A stretch of 64,000 nucleotides of DNA from Polynucleobacter corsicus. GTDB lineage: Bacteria; Pseudomonadota; Gammaproteobacteria; Burkholderiales; Burkholderiaceae. Positions 52,460 to 61,445 of this stretch are shown here, one piece after another. The DNA lies in contig NZ_CP061314.1 of the NCBI RefSeq assembly GCF_018688255.1, positions 992,001 to 1,056,000 of the forward strand. Reading direction: 5' to 3'. Position numbers and translations under genes: made by a program. Under the pieces are notes generated by a model. It worked only from the letters and a program-made list of their open reading frames with translations. It was not told the origin of the DNA and searched no databases. The stretch's first letter is position 1, and the number at the start of each line of letters is the position of its first letter.

Positions 52460-53323
52460 ATGAGTGCATTTAAGTTATGTGGTTTTGACGTTGGCTTAGA
52501 CCATCGCTTCTTTTTAATTGCGGGTCCTTGCGTCATTGAGTCTGAGCAATCCGCCTTGGATATCGCGGGTGAACTCAAAGAGATTACTACTGCGCTGGGT
52601 ATTCCATTTATTTATAAGTCCTCCTTTGATAAAGCCAATCGCTCCTCTGGAACTTCTTTTCGCGGCTTGGGCATGGAAAAAGGTCTGGAGATTCTAGCTC
52701 GGGTGAAGCGAGAGATCGGTGTGCCAGTATTGACGGATATTCATGATATTGGTGAAATTGCGCCCGTATCAAAAGTAGTAGATGTACTTCAAACGCCTGC
52801 TTTCTTGTGTAGACAAACGGATTTCATACGCGCTTGTGCCCAGAGTGGCAAGCCAGTGAATTTCAAGAAGGGGCAATTTTTATCTCCTCATGAAATGCTC
52901 AACGTAATTGATAAAGCACGTGCAGCAGCTGAAGAAGTTAATCTCCCAGATCAATTTATGGTTTGCGAGCGTGGCGCCTCATTTGGATACAACAACTTAG
53001 TTTCTGATATGCGTAGTTTGGCTATTTTGCGTGAAGCAAAAGCGCCAGTTGTGTTTGATGCAACCCATTCAGTACAACTTCCTGGTGGTCAAGGGAATGC
53101 CAGTGGCGGCCAACGTGAATTCGTTCCCGTTCTAGCACGTGCTGCTGTTGCAGTAGGCATCAGTGGTTTATTTATGGAGACGCACCCAGATCCAGCTAAA
53201 GCACTTTCAGATGGCCCAAATGCTGTGCCATTGAACCGCATGAAAGAATTGCTTGAGTCTTTAGTGGCAATTGACTCAGTTGTGAAGAAGCCTGGATCAT
53301 TTTTAGAAGACAGCTTTAAGTAA
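52460..53323 (+). CDS. kdsA: 3-deoxy-8-phosphooctulonate synthase (KDO-8-P synthase)
   Basis: 287-residue DAHP-synthase-fold enzyme condensing PEP and arabinose 5-phosphate to KDO-8-P for LPS inner core. FFLIAGPCVIES, KSSFDKANRSS, TDIHD and FDATHSVQLPGG are conserved; the latter without the metal-site Cys pattern at NFKKGQF suggests the metal-independent class. ATG at 52460 is preceded by aggag, 9 nt after pyrG. Confidence 0.96.
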   Translation: MSAFKLCGFDVGLDHRFFLIAGPCVIESEQSALDIAGELKEITTALGIPFIYKSSFDKANRSSGTSFRGLGMEKGLEILARVKREIGVPVLTDIHDIGEIAPVSKVVDVLQTPAFLCRQTDFIRACAQSGKPVNFKKGQFLSPHEMLNVIDKARAAAEEVNLPDQFMVCERGASFGYNNLVSDMRSLAILREAKAPVVFDATHSVQLPGGQGNASGGQREFVPVLARAAVAVGISGLFMETHPDPAKALSDGPNAVPLNRMKELLESLVAIDSVVKKPGSFLEDSFK

Positions 53324-53356
53324 CCCCCCATATTCATTTAATTTAGGAGAAGGTGC

Positions 53357-54643
53357 ATGAGCGCCATTGTTGACATCATCGGTAGAGAAGTTTTAGATTC
53401 ACGCGGCAACCCCACAGTGGAATGCGATGTATTGCTTGAATCGGGTGTGATGGGGCGTGCTGCTGTGCCTTCAGGCGCATCGACAGGTTCACGGGAAGCG
53501 ATTGAGCTACGTGATGGTGATAAGGCCCGTTACCTAGGTAAAGGTGTACTTAAGGCTGTACAAAACATTAATATCGAGATCGCTGAATCCATTCTGGGTC
53601 TTGATGCAAGCGAGCAGGCATTTCTTGATCACACCTTGATCGAACTGGACGGAACTCATAACAAGGCGCGCTTAGGTGCTAATGCAACCTTGGCCGTTTC
53701 TATGGCTGTAGCACGCGCCGCTGCAGAAGAAGCCGGCTTACCTTTGTATCGTTACTTTGGTGGTTCGGGTGGCATGCAATTACCCGTGCCGATGATGAAT
53801 ATTGTCAATGGTGGTGCTCACGCAAATAACAGCTTAGATATACAAGAGTTTATGGTGATGCCAGTAGGGGCGCAAAGCTTCCGTGAAGCACTCCGCTGTG
53901 GCGCTGAAATCTTCCATGAATTGAAAAAGATTCTGGGTGCTCAAGGTATGCCAACAACTGTTGGAGATGAGGGTGGCTTTGCACCTAATTTCAAGAGCAA
54001 TCAAGAGTGCTTGCAAACCATCATGAAGGCTATTGAAGGCGCTGGTTACCAAGCTGGTGAAGATGTCTTGCTAGCCTTGGATTGCGCTGCTAGTGAATTC
54101 TATAAAGACGGTAGGTACCACCTAGCAGGTGAAGGCCTGCAACTGACTTCAAGCGAATTCTCAGACTACCTTGGTAACTTAGCCGATCAATTCCCAATCG
54201 TATCGATTGAGGACGGTATGCACGAGAGTGATTGGGATGGATGGGCTGACATTACTCAAAAATTAGGTAAAAAGATCCAATTGGTTGGCGATGATCTCTT
54301 CGTGACTAATACTCGCATTCTCAAGGAAGGAATTGAGAAAGGCATTGCTAATTCCATCCTGATTAAGATAAATCAAATTGGCACCTTAACTGAGACCTTT
54401 GCTGCGATTGAAATGGCGAAGCGCGCTAATTACACGGCTGTCATTTCGCATCGCTCTGGTGAAACAGAAGACAGCACCATTGCTGATATTGCTGTTGGTA
54501 CCAATGCTGGTCAAATTAAGACCGGCTCTTTGTCTCGCTCTGATCGGATTGCCAAGTACAACCAGTTGTTGCGGATTGAAGAAGACTTGGGTGATGTTGC
54601 TACCTACCCAGGTAAGTCTGTTTTCTATAACCTCAAACGCTAA
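53357..54643 (+). CDS. eno: Enolase
   Basis: 428-residue 2-phosphoglycerate dehydratase of glycolysis and a possible degradosome partner. The N-terminal domain has REVLDSRGNPTVE and PSGASTG; the barrel carries GDEGGFAPN, DCAASEFY, SIEDGM and the catalytic Lys in LIKINQIG, then SHRSGETED. ATG at 53357 follows ttaggagaa. Full length, ordinary. Confidence 0.97.
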   Translation: MSAIVDIIGREVLDSRGNPTVECDVLLESGVMGRAAVPSGASTGSREAIELRDGDKARYLGKGVLKAVQNINIEIAESILGLDASEQAFLDHTLIELDGTHNKARLGANATLAVSMAVARAAAEEAGLPLYRYFGGSGGMQLPVPMMNIVNGGAHANNSLDIQEFMVMPVGAQSFREALRCGAEIFHELKKILGAQGMPTTVGDEGGFAPNFKSNQECLQTIMKAIEGAGYQAGEDVLLALDCAASEFYKDGRYHLAGEGLQLTSSEFSDYLGNLADQFPIVSIEDGMHESDWDGWADITQKLGKKIQLVGDDLFVTNTRILKEGIEKGIANSILIKINQIGTLTETFAAIEMAKRANYTAVISHRSGETEDSTIADIAVGTNAGQIKTGSLSRSDRIAKYNQLLRIEEDLGDVATYPGKSVFYNLKR

Positions 54644-54664
54644 TTACTAGTTACCCTTTAGCTC

Positions 54665-54991
54665 ATGCGCATTGTCATCTACTCGATGCTGTTATTGCTG
54701 ATCGCAATCCAGTACCCACTTTGGTTGGGTAAGGGTGGATGGCTGAAGGTATACGAGATGGAGAAGCAGCTTGAGTTACAGCAGGCTAAGAATAGCCTGC
54801 TGAGCTTGCGTAATGCCAAACTCACTGGCGATGTGAAGGATTTAAAAGATGGTACCCGCGCGATTGAAGAGCGGGCTCGTGTGGAGCATGGCATGCTCAA
54901 GGAGGGAGAGTTCTTCATACAAATCCTACCAAGCGAAAAATCTGCCTCGAATGCTGCTGATGGCGTAAAGCCAACTGCAACCAAACAGTAA
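54665..54991 (+). CDS. ftsB: Cell division protein FtsB
   Basis: 108-residue bitopic divisome protein that pairs with FtsL and FtsQ. One N-terminal transmembrane helix (residues 3-19), then a coiled coil with MEKQLELQQAKNSLLSLRNAKL and the DLKDGTRAIEERARVEHGMLKEGE segment typical of FtsB. A short low-complexity tail follows. It lies 21 nt after eno, the classic eno-ftsB linkage. Confidence 0.93.
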   Translation: MRIVIYSMLLLLIAIQYPLWLGKGGWLKVYEMEKQLELQQAKNSLLSLRNAKLTGDVKDLKDGTRAIEERARVEHGMLKEGEFFIQILPSEKSASNAADGVKPTATKQ

Positions 54992-55007
54992 CTAAACCTA
55001 AAGTCGC

Positions 55008-55973
55008 TCAATGCCCGCTAGAGGGTGGCCTTGTGGCATCTGCTAATAGATCTGTTTTAAAGACCTGCCTACAATCAACTGCATCAAAGCGATAGGCCTT
55101 TGCACAAAAATCACACTCAGTTTCTACGGCGCCTTGCTCTGCAAGAATACTTTCAACCTCTTCTTCGCCTAGCATTCTCAGAATATCGGCCACCTTGGTG
55201 CGTGAACAGCGGCAGCTAAAGCGAACAGGGCGGGGTGGAAAGCTTCTGACACCACTTTCTGTGGACTCCTCTAAAAAGAGGCGGCGCAAGATAGTGTCCG
55301 GCGAAAGCGTGAGTAATTCTTCATTGGTAATTGTTTCACCTAGGGTCTGAATTCTGGTCCAGCCTTCAGCGGCAAGTTGAGGATCGAGATGAGCATGACC
55401 CCCTGAATCTGGCAATCGCTGCAACAGCAATCCGCCGACATGGGTGTCATTGGATGCTAGCCAAATACGGGTATCCAATTGTTCTGAGTTTTGCATGTAC
55501 AGGGCAATAGCTTCGGCAGCACTGGTAACGGGCTTAATGACGGTGCCGCGGTGCTCTTGGAGGGCCACGATCCCTTGGTAGGGCGCTTGACCAGGTTGGC
55601 GGTCTGATGGGTCTAGGGTGATTACTAGACGCCCAGTATTGTCTGCATCTAGCAATTCACCCAGAGTGGCATTGGGATTAATGCTTTCGGGGGGTATAGA
55701 TAGTTTTACGGTAGCTCGCATGGTCAGGTCGGACTTGCATTCGACCACGAGTAGCTGAATAGGGCCTTTACTTTGGGCTTGAATAATCAATGTCCCATCA
55801 AATTTGAGGCTGGCGCTCAACAGGGTTGCTGCACCCACAAAATCACCCAGGATTTGCTTAACTACAGGGGGGTCATTACGGCGCTCCAATACGGCCTGCC
55901 AGGCGCTACTAATGGAAACAATTTCCCCTCGGACCGGGGCACCATCACACATAAATACAAGTAATTCGTTCAT
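55008..55973 (-). CDS. hslO: Redox-regulated chaperone Hsp33
   Basis: 321-residue holdase activated by oxidation. The C-terminal zinc/redox switch is intact: CRC (in FSCRCSRTKV) and CDFC about 30 residues later. The N-terminal substrate-binding domain has GFVGAAT-like QILGDFVGAATLLSA and QHRGTV. It is convergent with ftsB (16 nt) and divergent from gltX (68 nt). No sigma-32-like element was found in the short upstream region. Confidence 0.95.
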   Translation of the reverse strand: MNELLVFMCDGAPVRGEIVSISSAWQAVLERRNDPPVVKQILGDFVGAATLLSASLKFDGTLIIQAQSKGPIQLLVVECKSDLTMRATVKLSIPPESINPNATLGELLDADNTGRLVITLDPSDRQPGQAPYQGIVALQEHRGTVIKPVTSAAEAIALYMQNSEQLDTRIWLASNDTHVGGLLLQRLPDSGGHAHLDPQLAAEGWTRIQTLGETITNEELLTLSPDTILRRLFLEESTESGVRSFPPRPVRFSCRCSRTKVADILRMLGEEEVESILAEQGAVETECDFCAKAYRFDAVDCRQVFKTDLLADATRPPSSGH

Positions 55974-56041
55974 AAGTGAAAGTATCCACTTTTTTGACGA
56001 TCAGAGTGCCAAATAATCAAATCCAATGCTGACCTGAGATA

Positions 56042-57445
56042 ATGCTGTTTATGCATATCAGAACACGTTTCGCCCCCAGTCCAACGGGCTTTATTCACTT
56101 GGGCAACCTTCGCAGCGCTTTATATCCTTGGGCTTTTGCTCGCCATAACCAAGGCGACTTTATTTTGCGTATTGAGGATACCGATGTTGAGCGCTCCACA
56201 CAGGAGGCTGTTGACGTCATTATTGAAGGCATGGCCTGGCTTGGTCTAGATTTAGACGAAGGCCCAATTTATCAAATGCAGCGTATTGATCGTTATCGAG
56301 TAGTTGTAAAGCAGATGCTCGATGCTGGCCTTGCTTACCCTTGCTACATGAGTGAAGACGAGCTCAATAAGCTACGTGACCAACAGATCGCAAATAAAGA
56401 AAAGCCACGCTATAACGGTCAATGGCGTCCTGAACCCGGCAAGACTCTGCCAGCAATACCGGAAGGTGTTTTACCTGTGATTCGCTTCAAGAATCCCATT
56501 GGTGGATCTGTGATTTGGAAAGATGCAGTTAAGGGCAAGATCGAAATCAGCAATGATGAGTTAGATGATTTGGTGATTGCCCGTCCCGATGGTACGCCAA
56601 CCTATAACTTCTGCGTTGTAGTGGATGACCTTGATATGAACATCACCCATGTGATTCGTGGAGATGACCATGTCAACAACACGCCACGCCAAATTAACAT
56701 CATGAAGGCGCTTGGTGGCACAACACCGGTATACGCCCATTTACCAACAGTTCTTAATGACTTTGGTGAAAAAATGAGTAAGCGTAATGGCGCCATGAGT
56801 GTGCGTGATTATCAAAAAGCAGGCTACCTGCCTGAGGCTATTCTGAATTACCTAGCAAGGCTAGGTTGGTCACACGGTGATGCAGAGATTTTTACTAAAG
56901 AGCAGTTTGTGAATTGGTTCGACTTAGGCAGTCTTGGTAGATCCCCAGCACAACACAATCCTGAAAAACTACTTTGGTTAAACCATCAATATATTCAGAA
57001 TGCAGACCCAGAAAAACTGGCAGAGGCAACTAAGCCATTTGCACATGAACTCGGCATCGATACAGAGAGTGGCCCGGATTTTGTGCAAGTAGTTTCGCTG
57101 CTAAAAGATCGGGCCAATACGCTGATTGAAATCGCTGAAGGGGCTAAGCTGTTCTATCTACCAGCACCTACTCATAACAGCGAACAAATTGCAGAAAATA
57201 TCCCTGCTGAAATCATTCCTGCCATGAAAGATTTGATTGAAGCCATTCAATCTGCTGAGCATACAAAAGCGGCTTATGGGGCAGCTTTTAAAGAAGTGTT
57301 AGCCAAGCATCAAATTAAAATGCCAGCATTAGCAATGCCTGTGCGTTACGCTTTATTTGCCACTACACAGACGCCAGCCATTGACTCTGTCTTGTTGGTG
57401 ATGGGTAAGAATGAGGCATTAGCAAGGCTTTCCAAGGTGGTCTAA
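56042..57445 (+). CDS. gltX: Glutamyl-tRNA synthetase
   Basis: 467-residue class I synthetase charging tRNA-Glu. The HIGH-type motif is in RFAPSPTGFIHLGNLRSAL, and the KMSKS motif is KMSKRNG. The anticodon-binding helical domain fills the last third. The first ATG (56042) is annotated; a second ATG at 56051 is equally plausible and would start MHIRTRFAPSPTG. Downstream lie three tRNA genes including its own substrate tRNA-Glu, a nice but common coincidence in this group. Confidence 0.95.
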   Translation: MLFMHIRTRFAPSPTGFIHLGNLRSALYPWAFARHNQGDFILRIEDTDVERSTQEAVDVIIEGMAWLGLDLDEGPIYQMQRIDRYRVVVKQMLDAGLAYPCYMSEDELNKLRDQQIANKEKPRYNGQWRPEPGKTLPAIPEGVLPVIRFKNPIGGSVIWKDAVKGKIEISNDELDDLVIARPDGTPTYNFCVVVDDLDMNITHVIRGDDHVNNTPRQINIMKALGGTTPVYAHLPTVLNDFGEKMSKRNGAMSVRDYQKAGYLPEAILNYLARLGWSHGDAEIFTKEQFVNWFDLGSLGRSPAQHNPEKLLWLNHQYIQNADPEKLAEATKPFAHELGIDTESGPDFVQVVSLLKDRANTLIEIAEGAKLFYLPAPTHNSEQIAENIPAEIIPAMKDLIEAIQSAEHTKAAYGAAFKEVLAKHQIKMPALAMPVRYALFATTQTPAIDSVLLVMGKNEALARLSKVV

Positions 57446-57453
57446 ACCAGAAC

Positions 57454-57483
57454 TTGCCTCCTCCTACAAAAATAGGATAAAAT
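57454..57483 (+). promoter_or_regulatory. Sigma-70 promoter for the tRNA-Ala/Glu/Asp cluster
   Basis: TTGCCT (57454-57459) and TAAAAT (57478-57483) separated by 18 nt, starting 8 nt after the gltX stop and about 44 nt before tRNA-Ala. Confidence 0.5.
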
Positions 57484-57526
57484 CTTGGATTGTTTTGAGT
57501 GTCTTGTAGGTTTTTAACGAGATTAC

Positions 57527-57602
<76 letters not shown>

Positions 57603-57641
57603 AGCATTTACAATAGCGGTACTGTTTTAGTAGTAATCCAG

Positions 57642-57717
57642 GTCCCCATCGTCTAGAGGCCTAGGACATCACCCTTTCACGGTGAGTACGGGGGTTCGAA
57701 TCCCCCTGGGGACGCCA
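57642..57717 (+). tRNA. tRNA-Glu (anticodon TTC)
   Basis: 76 nt; acceptor gtcccca/tggggac, anticodon stem tcacc/ggtga, loop ctttcac giving TTC, GGTTCGAATC T-arm, encoded CCA. Located 39 nt after tRNA-Ala. Confidence 0.97.
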
Positions 57718-57775
57718 AAAATTTTTGGCTAGTTGTGAGTAGTAAGAAGTGACACAAGTAGCAAGCGATGTAATT

Positions 57776-57852
57776 GGAGCGGTAGTTCAGTTGGTTAGAA
57801 TATCGGCCTGTCACGCCGAGGGTCGCGGGTTCGAGTCCCGTCCGCTCCGCCA
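57776..57852 (+). tRNA. tRNA-Asp (anticodon GTC)
   Basis: 77 nt; acceptor ggagcgg/ccgctcc, anticodon stem tcggc/gccga, loop ctgtcac giving GTC, GGTTCGAGTC T-arm, encoded CCA. Last of the three-tRNA cluster. Confidence 0.97.
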
Positions 57853-57860
57853 ATAGCATT

Positions 57861-57888
57861 AAAAAAGCCCTTTCAAAAGGGCTTTTTT
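57861..57888. terminator. Bidirectional terminator after tRNA-Asp
   Basis: Perfect 12-nt arms (57861-57872 and 57877-57888) with tcaa loop and A6/T6 flanks, between the tRNA cluster and the convergent alanine-rich gene. Confidence 0.92.
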
Positions 57889-57911
57889 ATTTCCTAAATT
57901 TGTTTAGAAAA

Positions 57912-58418
57912 TTATTGGCTAGTAGGTGAAGTGTTCACATAATTGCCACTATCCGTAGGTCCCCCAGCATTACCAGGCTGACTGGATGATTTGTTCCCGT
58001 CGGCACGACTAATAACTTGCGGATTGTTTGAGGCAGCTAAAGGGTTCTTTGTATTAGATAAGCTGGGGCTAGCGCTTGCACCGACTGCAGTCTTGCTTGT
58101 TGTTGGAGCGGGACTAGCAACGCTAGTGCTGCTCTTTGTAGCAGTCATTGTTGATGCTGTTGAATTAGTTTTGGTTGATGCATTTATCGCTGCAGTTTTG
58201 GATGCCGCAGCAGCAGCTGCCTTAGACGCTGCCGCAGCTGCCTTGGAGGCTGCCGCAGCAGCAGCTGCCTTGGAGGCTGCCGCAGCAGCAGCTGCCTTGG
58301 AGGCTGCCTCAGCAGCTTGCTGCTGTGCTTGAGTTTGGGCTGCGTCAACGGATGTCGTTAACATCAATAATATTGATATCAACATAGAAGTTGCTAATGA
58401 TTTCATTCCGCCATTCAT
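57912..58418 (-). CDS. Alanine/serine-rich secreted protein of unknown function
   Basis: 168-residue low-complexity protein. A signal peptide (hydrophobic SMLISILLMLTT, cleavage near VDAAQ) is followed by a Gln/Ala stretch, four imperfect AAAAAAASK-type repeats (about residues 38-75) and a Ser/Thr/Asn/Pro-rich tail without domains. aagagg ends 5 nt before the ATG, which supports real translation. Lys-Ala repeats of this sort resemble histone H1-like or TolA-like helices; with the signal peptide a periplasmic or surface role is more likely. I do not recognise a family. A 113-codon open frame antisense to it is a by-product of the repeats. Confidence 0.7.
   Translation of the reverse strand: MNGGMKSLATSMLISILLMLTTSVDAAQTQAQQQAAEAASKAAAAAAASKAAAAAAASKAAAAASKAAAAAASKTAAINASTKTNSTASTMTATKSSTSVASPAPTTSKTAVGASASPSLSNTKNPLAASNNPQVISRADGNKSSSQPGNAGGPTDSGNYVNTSPTSQ
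58200..58315. repeat. 27-bp coding tandem repeat in the alanine-rich gene
   Basis: Units starting with ttggaggctgccgc recur at 58243, 58270 and 58297, exactly 27 bp apart, with shorter variant units towards 58200. Each 27-bp unit encodes nine residues (seven Ala, Ser, Lys). Confidence 0.9.
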
Positions 58419-58436
58419 TGTGACCTCTTATCAAAC

Positions 58437-59681
58437 TCAATTCAAATTGGGAACTTCAAAGTTCCCGCTTAATCTTTGTAACAGTATCAGAGTTTTTGCA
58501 TGAACAGTACGCGCATCTATCAATTCGTATTCCGCATCGCGAAATCTTAGTAATCCCTGAAGACCTGAATTTTGCGATGATTTCACCTGGTTGTAGGCAT
58601 TGGTCGAAGTTTCAAGGCGATCCCTGGCTGACTGGTACTGTAAGTAAGTTTGGTTAATTTCAGTAATAATTTTTGATTTCGCCGCGATTAAATTGACCTC
58701 TTGCTCAGTCACGCTGTTTGAGGCAGCGATCAAATCAGAATTATTTAACATGCCATTGCCAAGAGGAATAGAGACTAAAAAGCTAAATGATTTTTGAGTT
58801 CCATAACCCACTCCGCTTGAGGTGTATGGCGGTGTCTCGTTGTAGTAGATTCCGGGCAGGAAATCTGGATTTTTCCCGGCCTTAACAAGCTCTAAATTAG
58901 CATTAGCAGATTCGATAAAAGCTTTATTTGTTACAAGCTCCACTCTATTATTTTGCGCCTGATCAACGAGTTCCTCAACCTTCAATTTTTGAGGCTCTAT
59001 TTTTAGAGTGCCCATCGGAAGGGGTAGCTGGTGATCTTGAGCTCCAATTAGGCCCAATAAGCCGTAGGAGTAATATTTCAAATCATTAGCAAGAACTTTT
59101 TGAGCTGCTTGAAATTCAGCTTTTTGAGCTATTACGGATGCAGACTTAATAGTGTTAAGTTTATCAAGTGCTAATTGATAGGACTGCCATAATAATTTTG
59201 TTCTCAGCGCATCGATATAGTTAAAAATTGCTTGAGTCTCAACTGATCTAGCTTCAACAACCATCTCAGATAACTGTCGGTTAGCTTCGGCTTGCGCATA
59301 AGCCTCACGGGCGGAGCGCTTACCCCAACCCTCTATCGTAACCGTAGCCCCCAAAGTATTGGATGATGGATTCGTATAGCCAGCATAGGGCGCTTGAGTA
59401 TAGATACTGCCGCGCGCATAAGTGAGGATAGGGTTTAAGTTTGGCATTCCGGCCTGCTTGGCAATGGATATCGCAGAGTCAGAATTTAATTTTTTTACCT
59501 TTAAGGAATGATTTTTTTCATTAAGCTCAGCAAGGTAGGCGCCTAATGGAATGGCCTGGTAGTTTGTATCGGAAAACTGAAAAGGCGGAAGCGTTTGCCC
59601 ATAAGAGGAATGGGTGAGTAGGCAGGTAGAAATAAAAACCCAGCCAAATACCAAACTCAATTTTATATATTTAGCCTTCAT
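58437..59681 (-). CDS. TolC-family outer membrane efflux protein (OEP)
   Basis: About 414-residue protein of the outer membrane efflux protein family. A signal peptide (LVFGWVFISTCLLTHSSYGQ) is followed by two repeated OEP modules of long helices and short strands, with NLNPILTYARGS and GIYYNETPPYTSS as membrane-proximal segments. The longer frame starts at 59777, but the ATG at 59681 directly precedes the signal peptide and overlaps the stop of the upstream hydrolase gene by 11 nt, implying coupling. No inner-membrane pump or membrane-fusion protein is adjacent, so the partner system is unknown. Confidence 0.83.
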   Translation of the reverse strand: MKAKYIKLSLVFGWVFISTCLLTHSSYGQTLPPFQFSDTNYQAIPLGAYLAELNEKNHSLKVKKLNSDSAISIAKQAGMPNLNPILTYARGSIYTQAPYAGYTNPSSNTLGATVTIEGWGKRSAREAYAQAEANRQLSEMVVEARSVETQAIFNYIDALRTKLLWQSYQLALDKLNTIKSASVIAQKAEFQAAQKVLANDLKYYSYGLLGLIGAQDHQLPLPMGTLKIEPQKLKVEELVDQAQNNRVELVTNKAFIESANANLELVKAGKNPDFLPGIYYNETPPYTSSGVGYGTQKSFSFLVSIPLGNGMLNNSDLIAASNSVTEQEVNLIAAKSKIITEINQTYLQYQSARDRLETSTNAYNQVKSSQNSGLQGLLRFRDAEYELIDARTVHAKTLILLQRLSGNFEVPNLN

Positions 59682-60549
59682 GCCGATTTTTGATGATGAG
59701 ATTGGGAGATGCAAGCTCGAGCTGCTCCAGTAGAGCTCCTTTTTGTTGGGACATTCCAATAAATTTAATGACTTCATTGGCTACAACTTCACGTTCATTA
59801 TCTACAGTAATCATATGGTAAGAATTACCCAACCAGACTACTCGACAGGTTTCTGATCTAATTTTTTTGATTATGAAGTCAGGATTTTTAGGTGAAGCAG
59901 TTTCGTCATCAATGGCATGGATAATCAATACGTCTGATGTAACGTCCTCGAGATTTTTTTTCGTATCTGCGACCAATTTCAAAGACTGATAGAGGTGTTT
60001 TGCTGGGAGATGTGCTGCGCCTAGTTCGCTTACAGAGTTAGCCATAACGGCTTTTTTAATGTGTCTGCGTAATTCTTTGTTTTTAACGCCAAATGGTTCA
60101 GACTCCTTATAGTGCCAATTTCGAAATCCCAATTTATAAATTAAGGATAAAAATGGGTGATACCAAGGCAAAGACCATCCATCAAAAAAAATGACCGGGG
60201 ATAGCAGAGAAATACATGCAATAGTGGTATTTCTTTCAGCAACCGCAAGTGCAAGGGTAGCTCCCATGCTTAACCCAACAAGTGATACTGATTCATGGGT
60301 AGAGCTTAGGTCATAAATAAGATGATCTACCGTTTCAATCCAATCTTGGTAGCTTTTTAAACCCGTATGTGCTGAGTAGCCAGGGATTTTTGGAATCACG
60401 TAAGTATGGCCAGATTGACGTAAGAGTCTGGGAATAACACCCATTTCCAATTCAGACCCACAAAGCCCAGGCAAAAGAATCACCGCATGACCAGAATTAC
60501 CTTGATAGAATGTTTCGTAGCGATCTTGTTGATCTGATGTGACTGTCAT
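59671..60549 (-). CDS. Alpha/beta hydrolase, carboxylesterase-like
   Basis: 292-residue cytoplasmic serine hydrolase. The nucleophile elbow GLSMG lies about residue 92; LLPGLCGSELEMG supplies the oxyanion region; the acid is in IHAIDDETA and the His in NSYHMITVD. It resembles Est30-type carboxylesterases. I choose ATG at 60549; the frame extends to 60585 but would then run into the divergent gene's leader. The stop overlaps the TolC-like start, so the two are one operon, an uncommon pairing. Substrate unknown. Confidence 0.82.
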   Translation of the reverse strand: MTVTSDQQDRYETFYQGNSGHAVILLPGLCGSELEMGVIPRLLRQSGHTYVIPKIPGYSAHTGLKSYQDWIETVDHLIYDLSSTHESVSLVGLSMGATLALAVAERNTTIACISLLSPVIFFDGWSLPWYHPFLSLIYKLGFRNWHYKESEPFGVKNKELRRHIKKAVMANSVSELGAAHLPAKHLYQSLKLVADTKKNLEDVTSDVLIIHAIDDETASPKNPDFIIKKIRSETCRVVWLGNSYHMITVDNEREVVANEVIKFIGMSQQKGALLEQLELASPNLIIKNRHEG

Positions 60550-60593
60550 TGGGTGTTTCTGGTGCCTATTTATTAATAACCTCATTATTACTC

Positions 60594-61070
60594 ATGAAAA
60601 TACAAAATACGAAGCGCTGGGCAATAAATGGACCTCAAGCCTATTTTTTTGCAGTATTTGGTGTGTTTGTAGCTTTTTCCATACGCTATAGCTTGCATAT
60701 ATTTTTGCAGGGCAACCTCCCGATGACTTTTTTTATTCTGAACACGATCTTGATAGCGCTTTTTTATGGATTCGTGCCCAGCCTCATAACAATTATTATT
60801 TCGATTCCCTTGGCCTTCTTTTTCTTCGTGCCACCTTTTGACTCATTTGATATTCCAACACCCCAAGATTCTTTTGTATTTTTTTCATACATCCTGATAG
60901 CTTTTATTGCTGTTGGGATCGTAGAGTGGTTGCAGCGAGAGCGTTACAAGGCAGTTTTGCTCTCCCGCGTCAGCGATAGTAATTTTCAGCTTTTAAGTGA
61001 TGCCAGCAGAAGTCTGAAAAATGCAATAAACCTCATCTCCAAAGATAAAGAGGCGCCGAATAAGCCTTGA
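60594..61070 (+). CDS. DUF4118 (KdpD-like) four-helix membrane protein without kinase domain
   Basis: 158-residue protein with about four transmembrane helices (AVFGVFVAFSIRYSL; ILIALFYGFVPSLIT; IIISIPLAFFFFVPPFD; FSYILIAFIAVGIVEWL) matching DUF4118, the membrane domain between the N-terminal KdpD sensor and histidine kinase parts. Here it ends in a short cytoplasmic helix with no HisKA/HATPase. ATG at 60594 is preferred to the upstream 60549 start, which lies inside the divergent hydrolase's first codons. It is divergent from the hydrolase-TolC operon with 44 nt between starts. Possibly a stand-alone membrane sensor domain. Confidence 0.75.
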   Translation: MKIQNTKRWAINGPQAYFFAVFGVFVAFSIRYSLHIFLQGNLPMTFFILNTILIALFYGFVPSLITIIISIPLAFFFFVPPFDSFDIPTPQDSFVFFSYILIAFIAVGIVEWLQRERYKAVLLSRVSDSNFQLLSDASRSLKNAINLISKDKEAPNKP

Positions 61071-61140
61071 GATTCATTTTCTTGCGATAAAAGCCCATCA
61101 TATCCATGACTTTCACCATAGAATGTGCCAAAATGTTGCC

Positions 61141-61401
61141 ATGCAAAAGCTTATTATCATTTTTCTTGGATTTTTGTCACTGCCTGCAGGTGCTGCCGGT
61201 TTGGGCTTTAATCCCTTTGAAAAAGGCTCTCCGACTTCACCAAGTGGCGCTCAAAATAGTCGTCCAACTAACCCATCCTCTGTCACTACCCCAAAGCCTC
61301 CCGCACCAATAGTTGCTCCACAACCTAAGCCAGCAACTCCCCCGGCTAACAACTTAGCGCCGCAACAAGCCAAAAAAATAAAGGTTTTCCTTTTAACTTA
61401 G
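61141..61401 (+). CDS. Small proline/alanine-rich exported protein, unknown
   Basis: 86-residue peptide. The signal sequence MQKLIIIFLGFLSLPAGAAG is followed by a short GFNPFEKGSPT segment and a Pro/Ala/Gln-rich tail ending KKIKVFLLT. No domain recognised. An upstream ATG at 61123 adds six residues that would precede the Lys of the signal peptide, which is less likely. Ribosome-binding site weak. Real expression uncertain, but the signal peptide and composition bias argue for a gene. Confidence 0.45.
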   Translation: MQKLIIIFLGFLSLPAGAAGLGFNPFEKGSPTSPSGAQNSRPTNPSSVTTPKPPAPIVAPQPKPATPPANNLAPQQAKKIKVFLLT

Positions 61402-61445
61402 ACAGTTTGATTGCTGTGTGGTTTATTTATTGTTTGGAATAGGGC

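Noticed and set aside
58200..58315. CRISPR array
   Set aside because: The 27-bp repeats are contiguous, in frame and coding, with no spacers.
57991..58332. 113-codon open frame on the + strand opposite the alanine-rich gene
   Set aside because: Long open frames antisense to GC-rich Ala codon repeats are expected; it has no ribosome-binding site and its Ala/Leu-rich product mirrors the repeats.
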